A stretch of DNA of 11,617 nucleotides from Armatimonadota bacterium. GTDB taxonomy: Bacteria; Armatimonadota; DTGP01; JAHWJO01. Where the stretch lies: positions 1 through 11,617 of the forward strand of contig JAHWJO010000090.1 in assembly GCA_019348365.1 (NCBI GenBank), given 5' to 3'. Made by a program: the position numbers and the translations under genes. Below the pieces are notes generated by a model. It was not told the DNA's origin, did not search any database, and saw only the letters and a list, made by a program, of their open reading frames with translations. How positions within the stretch are numbered: the stretch's first letter is position 1; every line of letters starts with the position of its first letter. This document shows, in pieces, positions 1-6,650 of the stretch.

Positions 1-152
1 GCGAATGAATTCGCGGCAACAACGGCACGAAGTCGCCCTCCGGCGACTCCACCCCAGCTCGTCCCCCTCAGAGAGCGACAGGGGAGTCGTCGATGCGACA
101 GTGAAGTCCGCGAAGGCGGACTTCGTGCCCCTCCAGGCGCGGTTTTAACCGC
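1..152. repeat. Multi-hairpin intergenic repeat, possibly cut by window edge
   Basis: This stretch is a chain of short dyads. They are 1-14 (GCGAAT/ATTCGC), 31-37 with 42-48 (AGTCGCC/GGCGACT, 4-nt loop), 103-111 with 116-124 (GAAGTCCGC/GCGGACTTC, 4-nt loop) and a GGTTTTAACC dyad near 140-151. The order is outer hairpin, 'acgaagtc' hairpin, spacer, inverted hairpin reading 'cttcgt', then a TTTTAA-loop hairpin. This is the same plan as the element at 1512-1671, so I infer a degenerate member of the same REPIN-like family. It contains no plausible open reading frame. The left boundary may lie outside the window. Confidence 0.55.
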
Positions 153-187
153 CGTCCTCCCGCCTCACACCCAACGCTTAAATCTCT

Positions 188-202
188 ATCGAATCATTCG
201 AT
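188..202. promoter_or_regulatory. 15-bp perfect dyad upstream of the site-2 protease gene
   Basis: ATCGAAT and ATTCGAT are separated by one base, giving a perfect 7+1+7 palindrome about 170 bp before the protease start. Its size and symmetry fit a dimeric regulator's operator, but there is no second copy and no recognisable promoter around it, so this is inference. The rest of the 153-369 spacer shows no gene or convincing -35/-10 pair. Confidence 0.25.
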
Positions 203-352
203 CCGCTCTGCCGGGCGCACTCGCCCTTCTCTTTCTTTCACCGCCTATCACCGATGACCCCGCCGTAGTCCGGCACCACGGTGAGCGTTTCCGAACGCAT
301 CTTCCGGGGTAATCACTTCATGATGCCTCCTGGCCCGAATCCCCTCCCCGGT

Positions 353-358
353 AAGGAA
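353..358 (+). promoter_or_regulatory. Weak Shine-Dalgarno for the site-2 protease
   Basis: AAGGAA lies 11 nt before the ATG at 370. It is a loose ribosome-binding site with rather long spacing, but it is the only purine-rich match ahead of the start and supports the ATG at 370. Confidence 0.4.
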
Positions 359-369
359 TTTTTCCATCC

Positions 370-1485
370 ATGACTCCCGTTAACTCCCCTGCCCCCGCTC
401 AGGAACGCCCGGTCTCGAACCCATGGGCGCTGAAGATCGCCTCGGTGGCGGGAATTCCCATTTACCTGCACTTTACCTTCCTGCTCCTGCTCCTCTTCCT
501 GGGGCTGGGCAAGTTGACGAACCTCCTCTTCGTGATCGCGCTCTTCGCGTGCGTCGCCCTGCACGAATTGGGCCACGCAATGACGGCGCTGCGATACGGA
601 ATCCCGGTCTCCGACATCACCCTCTACCCCATCGGCGGGATCGCGCGGATCGAGAAGCAGCCCGCTCCGGCCCAGGAACTGTGGGTCGCCATTGCCGGCC
701 CCGCCGTCAACCTCGTTATTGCGGGGGGGCTGGCGCTGTATCTCGCGGGGACGGGACAGCTCGCCACCTACACGCTGGTCTTCAACGAGAACGCGGGCTG
801 GGTCCAGAAGGTCATGACGGCGAACCTTTACCTCATGCTCTTCAACCTGATCCCCGCCTTCCCGATGGACGGCGGGCGCATCCTCCGGGCCGCACTCGCC
901 TTCTCGATGCCGCTGGAGCGCGCGACGACCATCGCGGCCAATATCGGCCAGACGCTGGCGATCCTGGCGGGGCTGTTCGGCATCCTGACCGGATGGTGGA
1001 CCCTGCTGCTCATCGCGTTCTTCGTCTATCTGGGCGCGGGGCAGGAGGTGATGGTCGTCAAGCGGGACACCCTCGTGAAGAACGTCTCCGTTCAGGAAGC
1101 CATGCTCAATGAGATCCACACGCTCCCCCAGGGAGCGACCTATCGCGAGGCGGCGGACCTTCTCCTCTCCACGAGCCAGCAGGATTTCCCGGTGACGATT
1201 GGGGAGGAGGTGTACGGGCTGCTCTCCCGCGATGCCCTGCTGCGTGGGCTGGCGCAGGAAGGCCCCGACGCTTACATCGCGTCCGGCATGAACCGGGAGT
1301 TCACCCGCGCCGATCCGGAGGACGACCTTCTGGACCTGCTGCACCAGATGCAGGACGGGTCAGGACCGGCCCTCGTCTTCGAGGGCGAGCGACTGGTGGG
1401 GATGGTCACCTCGGAGAACCTGATGGAGTTCCTTCTGATCCGGCAGATCACGCGGGACCAGCAGCCGGAGACCGCCTCCGCCTGA
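370..1485 (+). CDS. Site-2 protease family (M50) intramembrane metalloprotease with C-terminal CBS pair
   Basis: This is a 371-residue polytopic zinc protease of the SpoIVFB/S2P-like M50 family, which cleaves substrates inside the membrane. The zinc motif HELGH is at residues 65-69, in the second hydrophobic segment after one at about 33-46. The second motif, with N159, P162, P165 and D167-G168-G169, supplies the third zinc ligand (D167). Further membrane segments lie at about 103-127, 145-162 and 190-223. The soluble tail (about 237-357) reads as two CBS-like motifs, a module that commonly senses adenine nucleotides in this subfamily. Both catalytic motifs are intact. The N-terminus before residue 20 is Pro-rich and has no signal peptide. 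The next gene is convergent, so this one appears monocistronic. No anti-sigma factor or other obvious substrate is encoded nearby, so the substrate is unknown. The family is secure; the role is not. Confidence 0.95.
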   Translation: MTPVNSPAPAQERPVSNPWALKIASVAGIPIYLHFTFLLLLLFLGLGKLTNLLFVIALFACVALHELGHAMTALRYGIPVSDITLYPIGGIARIEKQPAPAQELWVAIAGPAVNLVIAGGLALYLAGTGQLATYTLVFNENAGWVQKVMTANLYLMLFNLIPAFPMDGGRILRAALAFSMPLERATTIAANIGQTLAILAGLFGILTGWWTLLLIAFFVYLGAGQEVMVVKRDTLVKNVSVQEAMLNEIHTLPQGATYREAADLLLSTSQQDFPVTIGEEVYGLLSRDALLRGLAQEGPDAYIASGMNREFTRADPEDDLLDLLHQMQDGSGPALVFEGERLVGMVTSENLMEFLLIRQITRDQQPETASA

Positions 1486-1511
1486 GAGGTTAAACCGCCT
1501 GGCGATGATCA

Positions 1512-1671
1512 CCGCCCGGCGTTAAAACACCGGGCTATTGCGTACGAAGTCCCGCTCACGCGGGACTGTCCGATACCGTACCGTTCTCTTCGGAGAGAGG
1601 AGTAGTGGATACCCCAGCCCGGCTTCAGACGGGCTTCGTACGCAATAGCCCGGTGTTTTAACGCCGGGCGG
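1512..1671. repeat. REPIN-like inverted-repeat element with 38-bp perfect arms
   Basis: The left arm 1512-1549 and right arm 1634-1671 are exact reverse complements over 38 bp, separated by 84 bp. Each arm contains its own hairpin: GCCCGGCGTT pairs with AACACCGGGC with one mismatch and an AA loop. Inside the element, AGTCCCGC/GCGGGACT (1549-1568), a TCTC-TTCG-GAGA stem (about 1585-1596) and AGCCCG/CGGGCT (1616-1635) add further stems. No coding sequence is visible. It sits between the convergent protease and TPR genes, where the transcript could fold into a long stem and might limit read-through. The paired-inverted-hairpin layout is that of REPINs, which are mobilised in trans by RAYT-type transposases. 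No transposase is present here. Confidence 0.85.
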
Positions 1672-1672
1672 G

Positions 1673-1728
1673 TAATGGCCGGCGACGAACCCCCGGCGGA
1701 TAATGGGCGGCGATGAACCCCCTAGCGG
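1673..1728. repeat. Two imperfect tandem 28-bp units
   Basis: Units 1673-1700 and 1701-1728 both begin TAATGG, continue with a GGCG-GA-GAACCCCC core, and agree at roughly four positions in five. They directly follow the inverted-repeat element. They look like a decayed duplication with no coding capacity. The remaining bases to 1791 show nothing recognisable. Confidence 0.5.
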
Positions 1729-1791
1729 TTTGCGGGATTGGCCCTTGCGATGCCAGGTGGTAGATCTCCGGTCCTGTGCATGCCTTGCGAA

Positions 1792-2832
1792 TCAACGGGG
1801 CTTTCTTTCCGGACGCTCCCTCAGCATCTCTTCCGCGCGGGAGAGCCAGTCCTGCTCCTCCTCCCACAGTTCCCGCAACTCGGCGCGCTGCTCGGGAGAG
1901 AATTGGCGGACCTGATCGGCCAGCTCCCGCCCTCCCCCGGCCTTGCGGATCACCCGTCCCCGGACCTCCACCTCGCCGGAAAGCTCGATGAACGGGTCCA
2001 TCGCCTCTCCGCAGCAAAAGTACGTTTCCCGATCACCCAGCGGCCCGGCGGTCCACTCGCCGCAGTGGGGGCACTTCTGGAGGAGCACCCGCACCTCCTC
2101 CCCTTCTTCAAAATCCTCCACGTCCGTCGCGTAATCGATCTCGATGACCTCGCCGGAGGCGTTTTCCGCGACTTCCTCCAGGCCGTACCGCTCCAGGACC
2201 TCGGCGCGCCGGTCGATATCGCTCCGGCTGAAGGTGAAGGTCTCGGACTCCGGATTATAGTGGCGGGGCAAGGACCCCGCCGCCGCCCGCTCGATCACCC
2301 GCGTCTCCGGAATCTCCAGGTACTCCGCTGCCTGGAGGGAGGTCCATTCCCCCGGCCCGCTCCCCCGCGCGTAATCGAACGCCTGGGTCATCATCCGCTC
2401 GAACAACTCCGGATCGGCCTCCTGCGCGGCGGCGAGCCACGAATCGTACGCCTCTTCCCGCTTGTACCGGGCGTTCGCGATCATGAGCATCGCGTACGCG
2501 TCGCCGGGTTCCCGGCCCAGCCAGGCCAGGGCCACCGCTTCCGATTCGTCCGGCTTGCCCCGTCGGAACAGGAGATTGGCGTAGGCGCGGAACGCCAGGA
2601 CGTTCTGCGGCACGATCTCCCACCAGCGGCGGTACGCCGCTTCGGCAGCGTCCCATTCGCCGATACTGAAGCGGACGGTGCCGAGGCGCTGCCACACCTC
2701 CGGGTCGTCCGGCACGAGGCGCGCGGCTTCCTCCAGCAGCGGAACGGCGGCGGCGAGGTCGCCGTCTTCCATGAGATCCGCCGCCTCATCCATCAGGCGG
2801 TCAAACGATTCGGGATAGTCGATTTCGGACAT
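1792..2832 (-). CDS. TPR protein with excisionase-like helix-turn-helix and cysteine-rich zinc-ribbon-like module
   Basis: This is a 346-residue acidic cytoplasmic protein with no signal peptide or membrane segment. Residues 13-110 read as about three tetratricopeptide repeats (the segments starting EAADLMEDGD, EVWQRLGTVR and NVLAFRAYAN). Residues 161-216 (EWTSLQAAEYLEIPETRVIE, then a basic 'GSLPRHY' wing and 'FSRSDIDRR') match the pattern of excisionase/MerR-type helix-turn-helix domains. C254-P-H-C257 and C273-C274 could form a metal site, although the second knuckle is CC rather than CxxC. The C-terminus (about 306-340) is charged and helical. The frame stays open upstream to 3033, but that DNA is intergenic repeat. 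I chose the ATG at 2832 because family-like sequence begins there. No Shine-Dalgarno precedes it, so the start is less certain than the frame. The exact function is unknown; a TPR-scaffolded DNA-binding protein is the best reading. Confidence 0.85.
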   Translation of the reverse strand: MSEIDYPESFDRLMDEAADLMEDGDLAAAVPLLEEAARLVPDDPEVWQRLGTVRFSIGEWDAAEAAYRRWWEIVPQNVLAFRAYANLLFRRGKPDESEAVALAWLGREPGDAYAMLMIANARYKREEAYDSWLAAAQEADPELFERMMTQAFDYARGSGPGEWTSLQAAEYLEIPETRVIERAAAGSLPRHYNPESETFTFSRSDIDRRAEVLERYGLEEVAENASGEVIEIDYATDVEDFEEGEEVRVLLQKCPHCGEWTAGPLGDRETYFCCGEAMDPFIELSGEVEVRGRVIRKAGGGRELADQVRQFSPEQRAELRELWEEEQDWLSRAEEMLRERPERKPR

Positions 2833-2852
2833 AAGGGATAGAGTGGGGGTCA

Positions 2853-2906
2853 GGTAGCAGTGCGAAGGTAACAGTATGAGGGTAGCAGCACAGGTAGTGG
2901 ATCGGA
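2853..2906. repeat. Short tandem units of about 14 bp in the TPR gene leader
   Basis: Units beginning GGTA start at 2853, 2867, 2881 and 2893. The first two are GGTAGCAGTGCGAA and GGTAACAGTATGAG, and the later ones are shortened or diverged. The tract lies just upstream of the minus-strand TPR start at 2832, where a ribosome-binding site would be expected. It is low-complexity spacer DNA rather than coding. Confidence 0.6.
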
Positions 2907-2934
2907 AGGATGGTTTCGGTGTGCGGGAGGGGGT

Positions 2935-2973
2935 GGACCTCACCCCCGGCCCCTCCCCGACACGGGGAGGGGA
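2935..2973 (+). repeat. Third copy of the CCTCACCCC hairpin repeat
   Basis: A 'CCTCACCCC' lead is followed by a perfect 10-bp stem, CCCCTCCCCG (2950-2959) with CGGGGAGGGG (2963-2972), and a 3-nt loop. The same plan occurs at 10321-10386 and, inverted, at 10513-10567. There is no T-tract after the stem in either direction, so I do not call it an intrinsic terminator. The rest of the 2833-3144 gap holds no gene or clear promoter. Confidence 0.65.
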
Positions 2974-3144
2974 GCCGAATCCCTTTATGGATCGGTTGGT
3001 TCCATTTTGTACCCTCCTCCCACTTTGAGCCACTACCGCAGTACAACGGAGATCGTCAAGCCGCGATGGGGCTCCTTTAGAGGAGGAGAGGTCTATCCGA
3101 AAACTTCTCCCCGTCCCCCCGTCTCCCCTTTGCCCCGTCCGAAA

Positions 3145-4767
3145 TCAGGGCACTTTCCGCTCGTCCGGCATTTTGGATGCGGGGTCGTCCACCGGTTCGA
3201 GCTCCAGCGGGGTCGCCGGGCCGAGCTTGCTGTTCGGCGGGGTCAACCCTTCCGTCTTCCCGACGAACAGGACGACCATCCGGTCGGGGTGGAGGTACTT
3301 CTGCGCTGCCGTTCTCACGTCGGCGGGGGTGACGGCCCGGATCTTTGCGGGATAGGTCTCCAGGTAATCCGCCGGGAAGCCCTGCAGCTCCAGCAGCGCC
3401 CGCTGCCGAGCGATCTCGGCGGCGGAATCGAACTGGAAGACGTAAGAGTTCAGGATTGACTCTTTCGCCAGATTTACCTCTTCTGCCGTCACGGGTTTCG
3501 ACCGTATCTCCTCCATCAAGTCGGCGATCAGCTCGGCGGTCTCGGAGGCGCTTTCGGTCTTCGTCTGGGCGGCTGCGAGGTAGAGGCCCCGGTCCGGCCC
3601 CGACCGGATGATCGCGCCCACCGAATAGGCCAGCCCCCGGTTGGACCGGACCTCGCGCATGAGGCGGGAGCTGAACCCGCCGCCCCCGAAGATCTCGTTC
3701 AGCACGCTGACCGCCGGCTCGTCCGGGCTGTGCCGCCGCATCCCCAGGTGCCCCATCCTCACCACCGTCTGCGGGAGGTCGCGCGTGACGACGTACACCT
3801 GCCGCTTCTCCACCTCCCGGACGGGGTCCAGCTTGGGGAACTCCACCGGCTTGCGCTCCCAGCTCCCGAACGCCTTGCGGAGCCTCGCCAGCATCTCCTC
3901 CGACTTGAAATCGCCGGAGACGGCCAGGATCGTGTTGTTGGGATGGTAGAACCGCCGGTGAAACTCCCTCAGGTCCTCCCGCTTCACGTTCCGGACGGTG
4001 CGGACGGTGGGGACGAGCGCGTAGGGGCTTTCCCTTCCGTACACCAGCCGGGAGAACTCGCGGGCGGAGATGGCGTTCGGATCGTCGTTCTGGCGGCGGA
4101 GGGCTTCCAGGACCTGCCCGCGCGCCAGCTCCAGCTTCTCCTCGCGGAACGCGGGATTGCGGAGGATGCCGTTCAGGATCTCTATGACGAGGTCGCTGTC
4201 CTTGATGAGCGACGTGCCGCTCGCGGTGCCATACTCCGCCCCGATGGACGTTTCCACCCTGGCCCCGACGAACTCCAGCCTCCGGTCGATCTCGTCGCCG
4301 GTGAGCTCCTCTGTGCCGCCGGTCCGCATGACGGTTCCGGTCAGGCCGCCCAGCCCGGCTTTCTCCGGCGGGACGTAGATCCCCCCGACTTTCGTGTAGG
4401 CGGAGATGTTGAACACCGGGAGGTCATGGTCTTCCATCAGGTAGATGACGAGCCCGTTCGGGAGCACTTCCCGGCGAGGCTCCGGCGGGTCGAAGGTGAA
4501 CGGCTTGATCGGGACCGTGCGGGGATGGACGTTCGTGAAGGGGTAACCCTTCGGCGTGGGGGCGGGTGTCGGCTTCACTCCCGATGGTTTAACCGACGGT
4601 GGGGCCGTCGGCTTGGCCGCCGGGGTGGAAGATCGCGGGGCGGGTTTCCGGCTCGGCGGCGCTTTCTGTGGGGCGGGAGCGCGCTGCGCCGCCGTTCCCA
4701 CCGTCGGCATCCCGATCAGGGAAGCGAGCAGCAGTATCGTCCCGCAGCGTATCGGTCGTCGCATCAT
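3145..4767 (-). CDS. Secreted M16-family peptidase homologue lacking the zinc motif (non-catalytic subunit)
   Basis: This is a 540-residue M16 (insulinase/processing-peptidase) fold protein. An N-terminal signal peptide spans about residues 1-27 and is followed by a Pro/Ala/Lys-rich tether to about residue 75. The first M16 half begins near 97 (REVLPNGLVIYLMEDHDLPV). Where active members carry HxxEH, this protein reads GLTGT at 141-145, so all three zinc-motif residues are lost. The C-terminal half keeps the R...Y pair typical of substrate-binding partner subunits: R368 in SSRLMREV and Y381 in GLAYSV. It starts inside the stop codon of the active M16 gene upstream (ATGA overlap, positions 4767-4764) behind a strong Shine-Dalgarno. 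That coupling suggests stoichiometric synthesis of a heterodimer, as in known paired M16B peptidases. The second codon is also ATG (4764), but the first fits the site better. Confidence 0.93.
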   Translation of the reverse strand: MMRRPIRCGTILLLASLIGMPTVGTAAQRAPAPQKAPPSRKPAPRSSTPAAKPTAPPSVKPSGVKPTPAPTPKGYPFTNVHPRTVPIKPFTFDPPEPRREVLPNGLVIYLMEDHDLPVFNISAYTKVGGIYVPPEKAGLGGLTGTVMRTGGTEELTGDEIDRRLEFVGARVETSIGAEYGTASGTSLIKDSDLVIEILNGILRNPAFREEKLELARGQVLEALRRQNDDPNAISAREFSRLVYGRESPYALVPTVRTVRNVKREDLREFHRRFYHPNNTILAVSGDFKSEEMLARLRKAFGSWERKPVEFPKLDPVREVEKRQVYVVTRDLPQTVVRMGHLGMRRHSPDEPAVSVLNEIFGGGGFSSRLMREVRSNRGLAYSVGAIIRSGPDRGLYLAAAQTKTESASETAELIADLMEEIRSKPVTAEEVNLAKESILNSYVFQFDSAAEIARQRALLELQGFPADYLETYPAKIRAVTPADVRTAAQKYLHPDRMVVLFVGKTEGLTPPNSKLGPATPLELEPVDDPASKMPDERKVP

Positions 4768-6377
4768 CGGTCACCTCCTGACGGGCTGCCTTCCCGAACG
4801 TCGGTCGGGGTATCGAGGGGCGAGGCCGTTTGCCCCTCGGTGGGGACGATCACGCCCGTCGTGCGGTTGGAGCGGTTGAGGTACTGCTTCGCGACCCGCA
4901 TCACGTCTTCGGCGGTGATCTTCTGGATCACGTCGCTCCACCGCAGGGAGTACCGCCAGTCCCCGATGATGATCTGATCCGAAGCCAGCTGCTGCGCGAG
5001 CCCGGTGTTGGAGTTCAGGCTGTAAATGGACATCGCGACGGCGTTGTTCTTCACCTTCTGCAACTCCTCCGGGGTGACGGGCTCGGTCTTCAGGCGGTCC
5101 AGCTCTTCCTGGATGGCCTGGGCCACCTCTTCCGCCGTGTGCGGGGCGCGAGGCAGCGCCTCGATGGTGAACAGGTTCGGGTAGCGCGACCCCGGATTGG
5201 AGACGTAGCTCCCCACGGACGCCGCGATCTGCTTCTCCTGCACCAGCTTGCGGTAGAGGCGGGAAGTGCGGCCCCCCGTCAGCACCCCGTCGATCACGTC
5301 GAAGACGTAATCTTCGCGTGCGGGGGCGTTCGGTTTGTGGTAGAGCATGGTCAGTTGCGGCTGCGCGTCGAAACGGACCTCGACGCGCCGCTCGCCTTCC
5401 TGCGGCGGCTCCTTCGTGAGCACGGGCGGCGGGGGCGGCCCGGCGGGGATCGATCCGAAGTACTTCTCGACGATGGGGATGGCAACCTTTGGGTCGATGT
5501 CCCCGACGACCGCCGCGACCGCGTTGTTCGGGGCGTAGTAGGTCTCCCGGAACTTCAGGGCCGCCGGGCGGGTGAGGTTGAGGATGTCGCTCATCCAGCC
5601 GATGGTCGGGGAGCCGTACGGGTGAGCGAGGAAGGCCGTCGCGAGGGCGGCTTCGTCCAGCTTGCCGTCCGGCTGGGTTTCGGTGCGGAGGCGGCGTTCT
5701 TCGGCCACCACGTCGCGCTCGGCGTAGAACTCGCGGAGGACCGGGGTCGCCAGCCGCTGGCTCTCCATCAGCGCCCACAACTCGAAGCGGTTGGAAGGGA
5801 GGCTGACGTAATAGCTGGTGATGTCTCGCGCGGTGAAGGCGTTGAGGCCGGTGGCCCCGTTGCGGGAGTAGATCTCATCGAACTCGTCGTTGACGATGAA
5901 GGGCCGCGCCTCTCCCTCGATCCGGGTGATCTCGGCCCGCAGCTTCGCGATCTGCGCGGGGTCGGGGTTCGGGGTGGCGAGGTAGCGCCGGAGTCGCTCC
6001 GCCGCTTCGTCGGCCCGCTGCATGATGGCTCGCTCTTTAGCGAGGTCGCGGGTGCCGAGGACGTGCGTGCCTTTGAAGGCCATGTGCTCGAACATGTGGG
6101 CGAGGCCGGTGATCCCCACATGCTCGTCCACCCCGCCCACGCGGAAATTGATCACCCCGGAGAAGACCGGGGCCTCTTTCCGCTGCAGGAAGAAGAACTT
6201 CATCCCATTCTTCAGCGTGTGCTCCACCACTCGGTCTTCCAGCTTCTGCGCGGGGGCGGGGGGGGCGGCAAGCAGGGCGAGCGCGACCCCTCCCAGCAGG
6301 GAGAGCAGCCGGAGCGGCGCCCGGGGCGCAGAACGAGAAAACCGACGGGGAGAAGCCGGAGGTCGGCGCAGGAACAT
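4764..6377 (-). CDS. Secreted M16-family zinc peptidase (catalytic subunit)
   Basis: This is a 537-residue M16 metallopeptidase. A basic N-region, a hydrophobic core and an APAQ site (about residues 40-44) form a Sec-type signal peptide, so it acts outside the cytoplasm. The inverted zinc motif HMFEH is at 94-98 (H94 and H98 as ligands, E97 catalytic). The third ligand is probably E205 in ELWALMESQRL, by position relative to pitrilysin-like proteins. About 50 extra residues (about 111-165, rich in A, R and E) lie between the motif and that helix and look like a helical or coiled insertion. The inactive half (about 329-510) has the TSRLYRKLVQEKQIAASV segment, in which the usual tyrosine is an alanine (A386). 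The gene is first in a two-gene operon with the zinc-motif-less partner and has an excellent ribosome-binding site. The substrate is unknown; protein or peptide turnover in the periplasm or outside the cell is likely. Confidence 0.95.
   Translation of the reverse strand: MFLRRPPASPRRFSRSAPRAPLRLLSLLGGVALALLAAPPAPAQKLEDRVVEHTLKNGMKFFFLQRKEAPVFSGVINFRVGGVDEHVGITGLAHMFEHMAFKGTHVLGTRDLAKERAIMQRADEAAERLRRYLATPNPDPAQIAKLRAEITRIEGEARPFIVNDEFDEIYSRNGATGLNAFTARDITSYYVSLPSNRFELWALMESQRLATPVLREFYAERDVVAEERRLRTETQPDGKLDEAALATAFLAHPYGSPTIGWMSDILNLTRPAALKFRETYYAPNNAVAAVVGDIDPKVAIPIVEKYFGSIPAGPPPPPVLTKEPPQEGERRVEVRFDAQPQLTMLYHKPNAPAREDYVFDVIDGVLTGGRTSRLYRKLVQEKQIAASVGSYVSNPGSRYPNLFTIEALPRAPHTAEEVAQAIQEELDRLKTEPVTPEELQKVKNNAVAMSIYSLNSNTGLAQQLASDQIIIGDWRYSLRWSDVIQKITAEDVMRVAKQYLNRSNRTTGVIVPTEGQTASPLDTPTDVREGSPSGGDR
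4771..4779 (-). promoter_or_regulatory. Strong Shine-Dalgarno inside the end of the upstream M16 gene
   Basis: On the minus strand AGGAGGTGA precedes the ATG at 4767, with 6 nt between GGAGG and the start. It lies within the last codons of the active M16 gene, so ribosomes finishing that gene meet it directly. This supports translational coupling. Confidence 0.85.
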
Positions 6378-6380
6378 ATC

Positions 6381-6388
6381 TCCTCCTC
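6381..6388 (-). promoter_or_regulatory. Shine-Dalgarno of the M16 operon
   Basis: GAGGAGGA on the minus strand lies 3 nt before the ATG at 6377, with 4 nt after the GGAGG core. It fixes the start of the catalytic M16 gene. Confidence 0.8.
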
Positions 6389-6479
6389 AAAACGATGGAT
6401 CGCGTGAGATGGGTCGTGTGTGATGGGTCCAGGACTGACGCAAAGGGTATCTCTTCTATCCTCCCCATAATTTACTCGC

Positions 6480-6650
6480 ATGTCATCCCGACTCGCTTCC
6501 ATGTCATCCCGAGCGAAGTCGAGGGATCTGACCCTACGGGTAAGAGTCGTTCGGCCTATGAGAGAGGCTATCGTACAGGAGAGAGTTTTTCGTCCTCGGG
6601 GTCAGATTCCTCGCTTCGCTCGGAATGACATAAGAGAATCGGAATGACAT
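6480..6650. repeat. Inverted doublet of the GTCATYCCGAGCGAAG interspersed repeat
   Basis: The left arm 6480-6533 and right arm 6600-6650 are imperfect reverse complements separated by 66 bp. Each arm itself contains the ATGTCAT-CCGA motif twice, about 20 bp apart, and then the body GAGCGAAG...GA-TCTGACC. The two arms differ mainly by transitions and short indels, which suggests an old duplication. The motif resembles 'GTCATTCCGAGCGAAGCGAGGAATCT'-type spacer repeats seen in several bacterial phyla (from memory). It has no coding capacity, and transcripts through it could form a long stem. Confidence 0.8.

Noticed and set aside
313..1344. Long minus-strand open frame opposite the site-2 protease
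   Set aside because: Its translation is rich in R, G, E and Q with no domain pattern, while the plus strand carries intact HELGH and DGG motifs. It is an antisense shadow of high-GC codon bias.
1512..1671. CRISPR array
   Set aside because: The copies are inverted, not direct, and there are only two, with one spacer and no cas genes.
1738..2841. Plus-strand open frame opposite the TPR gene
   Set aside because: The translation is low-information and the opposite strand gives recognisable TPR and HTH patterns.
2950..2972. Intrinsic terminator
   Set aside because: The stem is strong but no T-tract follows in either direction, and it is a member of a dispersed repeat family. The same reasoning applies to the stems at 10361-10386 and 10513-10536.
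2833..3033. Upstream extension of the TPR reading frame by 67 codons
   Set aside because: The DNA consists of the 14-bp tandem units and the hairpin repeat, and the TPR-like sequence begins only at the ATG at 2832.
3730..6407. Two long plus-strand frames opposite the M16 pair (3730-4977 and 4830-6407)
   Set aside because: The minus strand carries the M16 motifs, signal peptides and ribosome-binding sites, whereas the plus-strand frames have none.
6480..6650. Insertion sequence
   Set aside because: No transposase frame and no target-site duplication are evident; only short inverted repeats are present.
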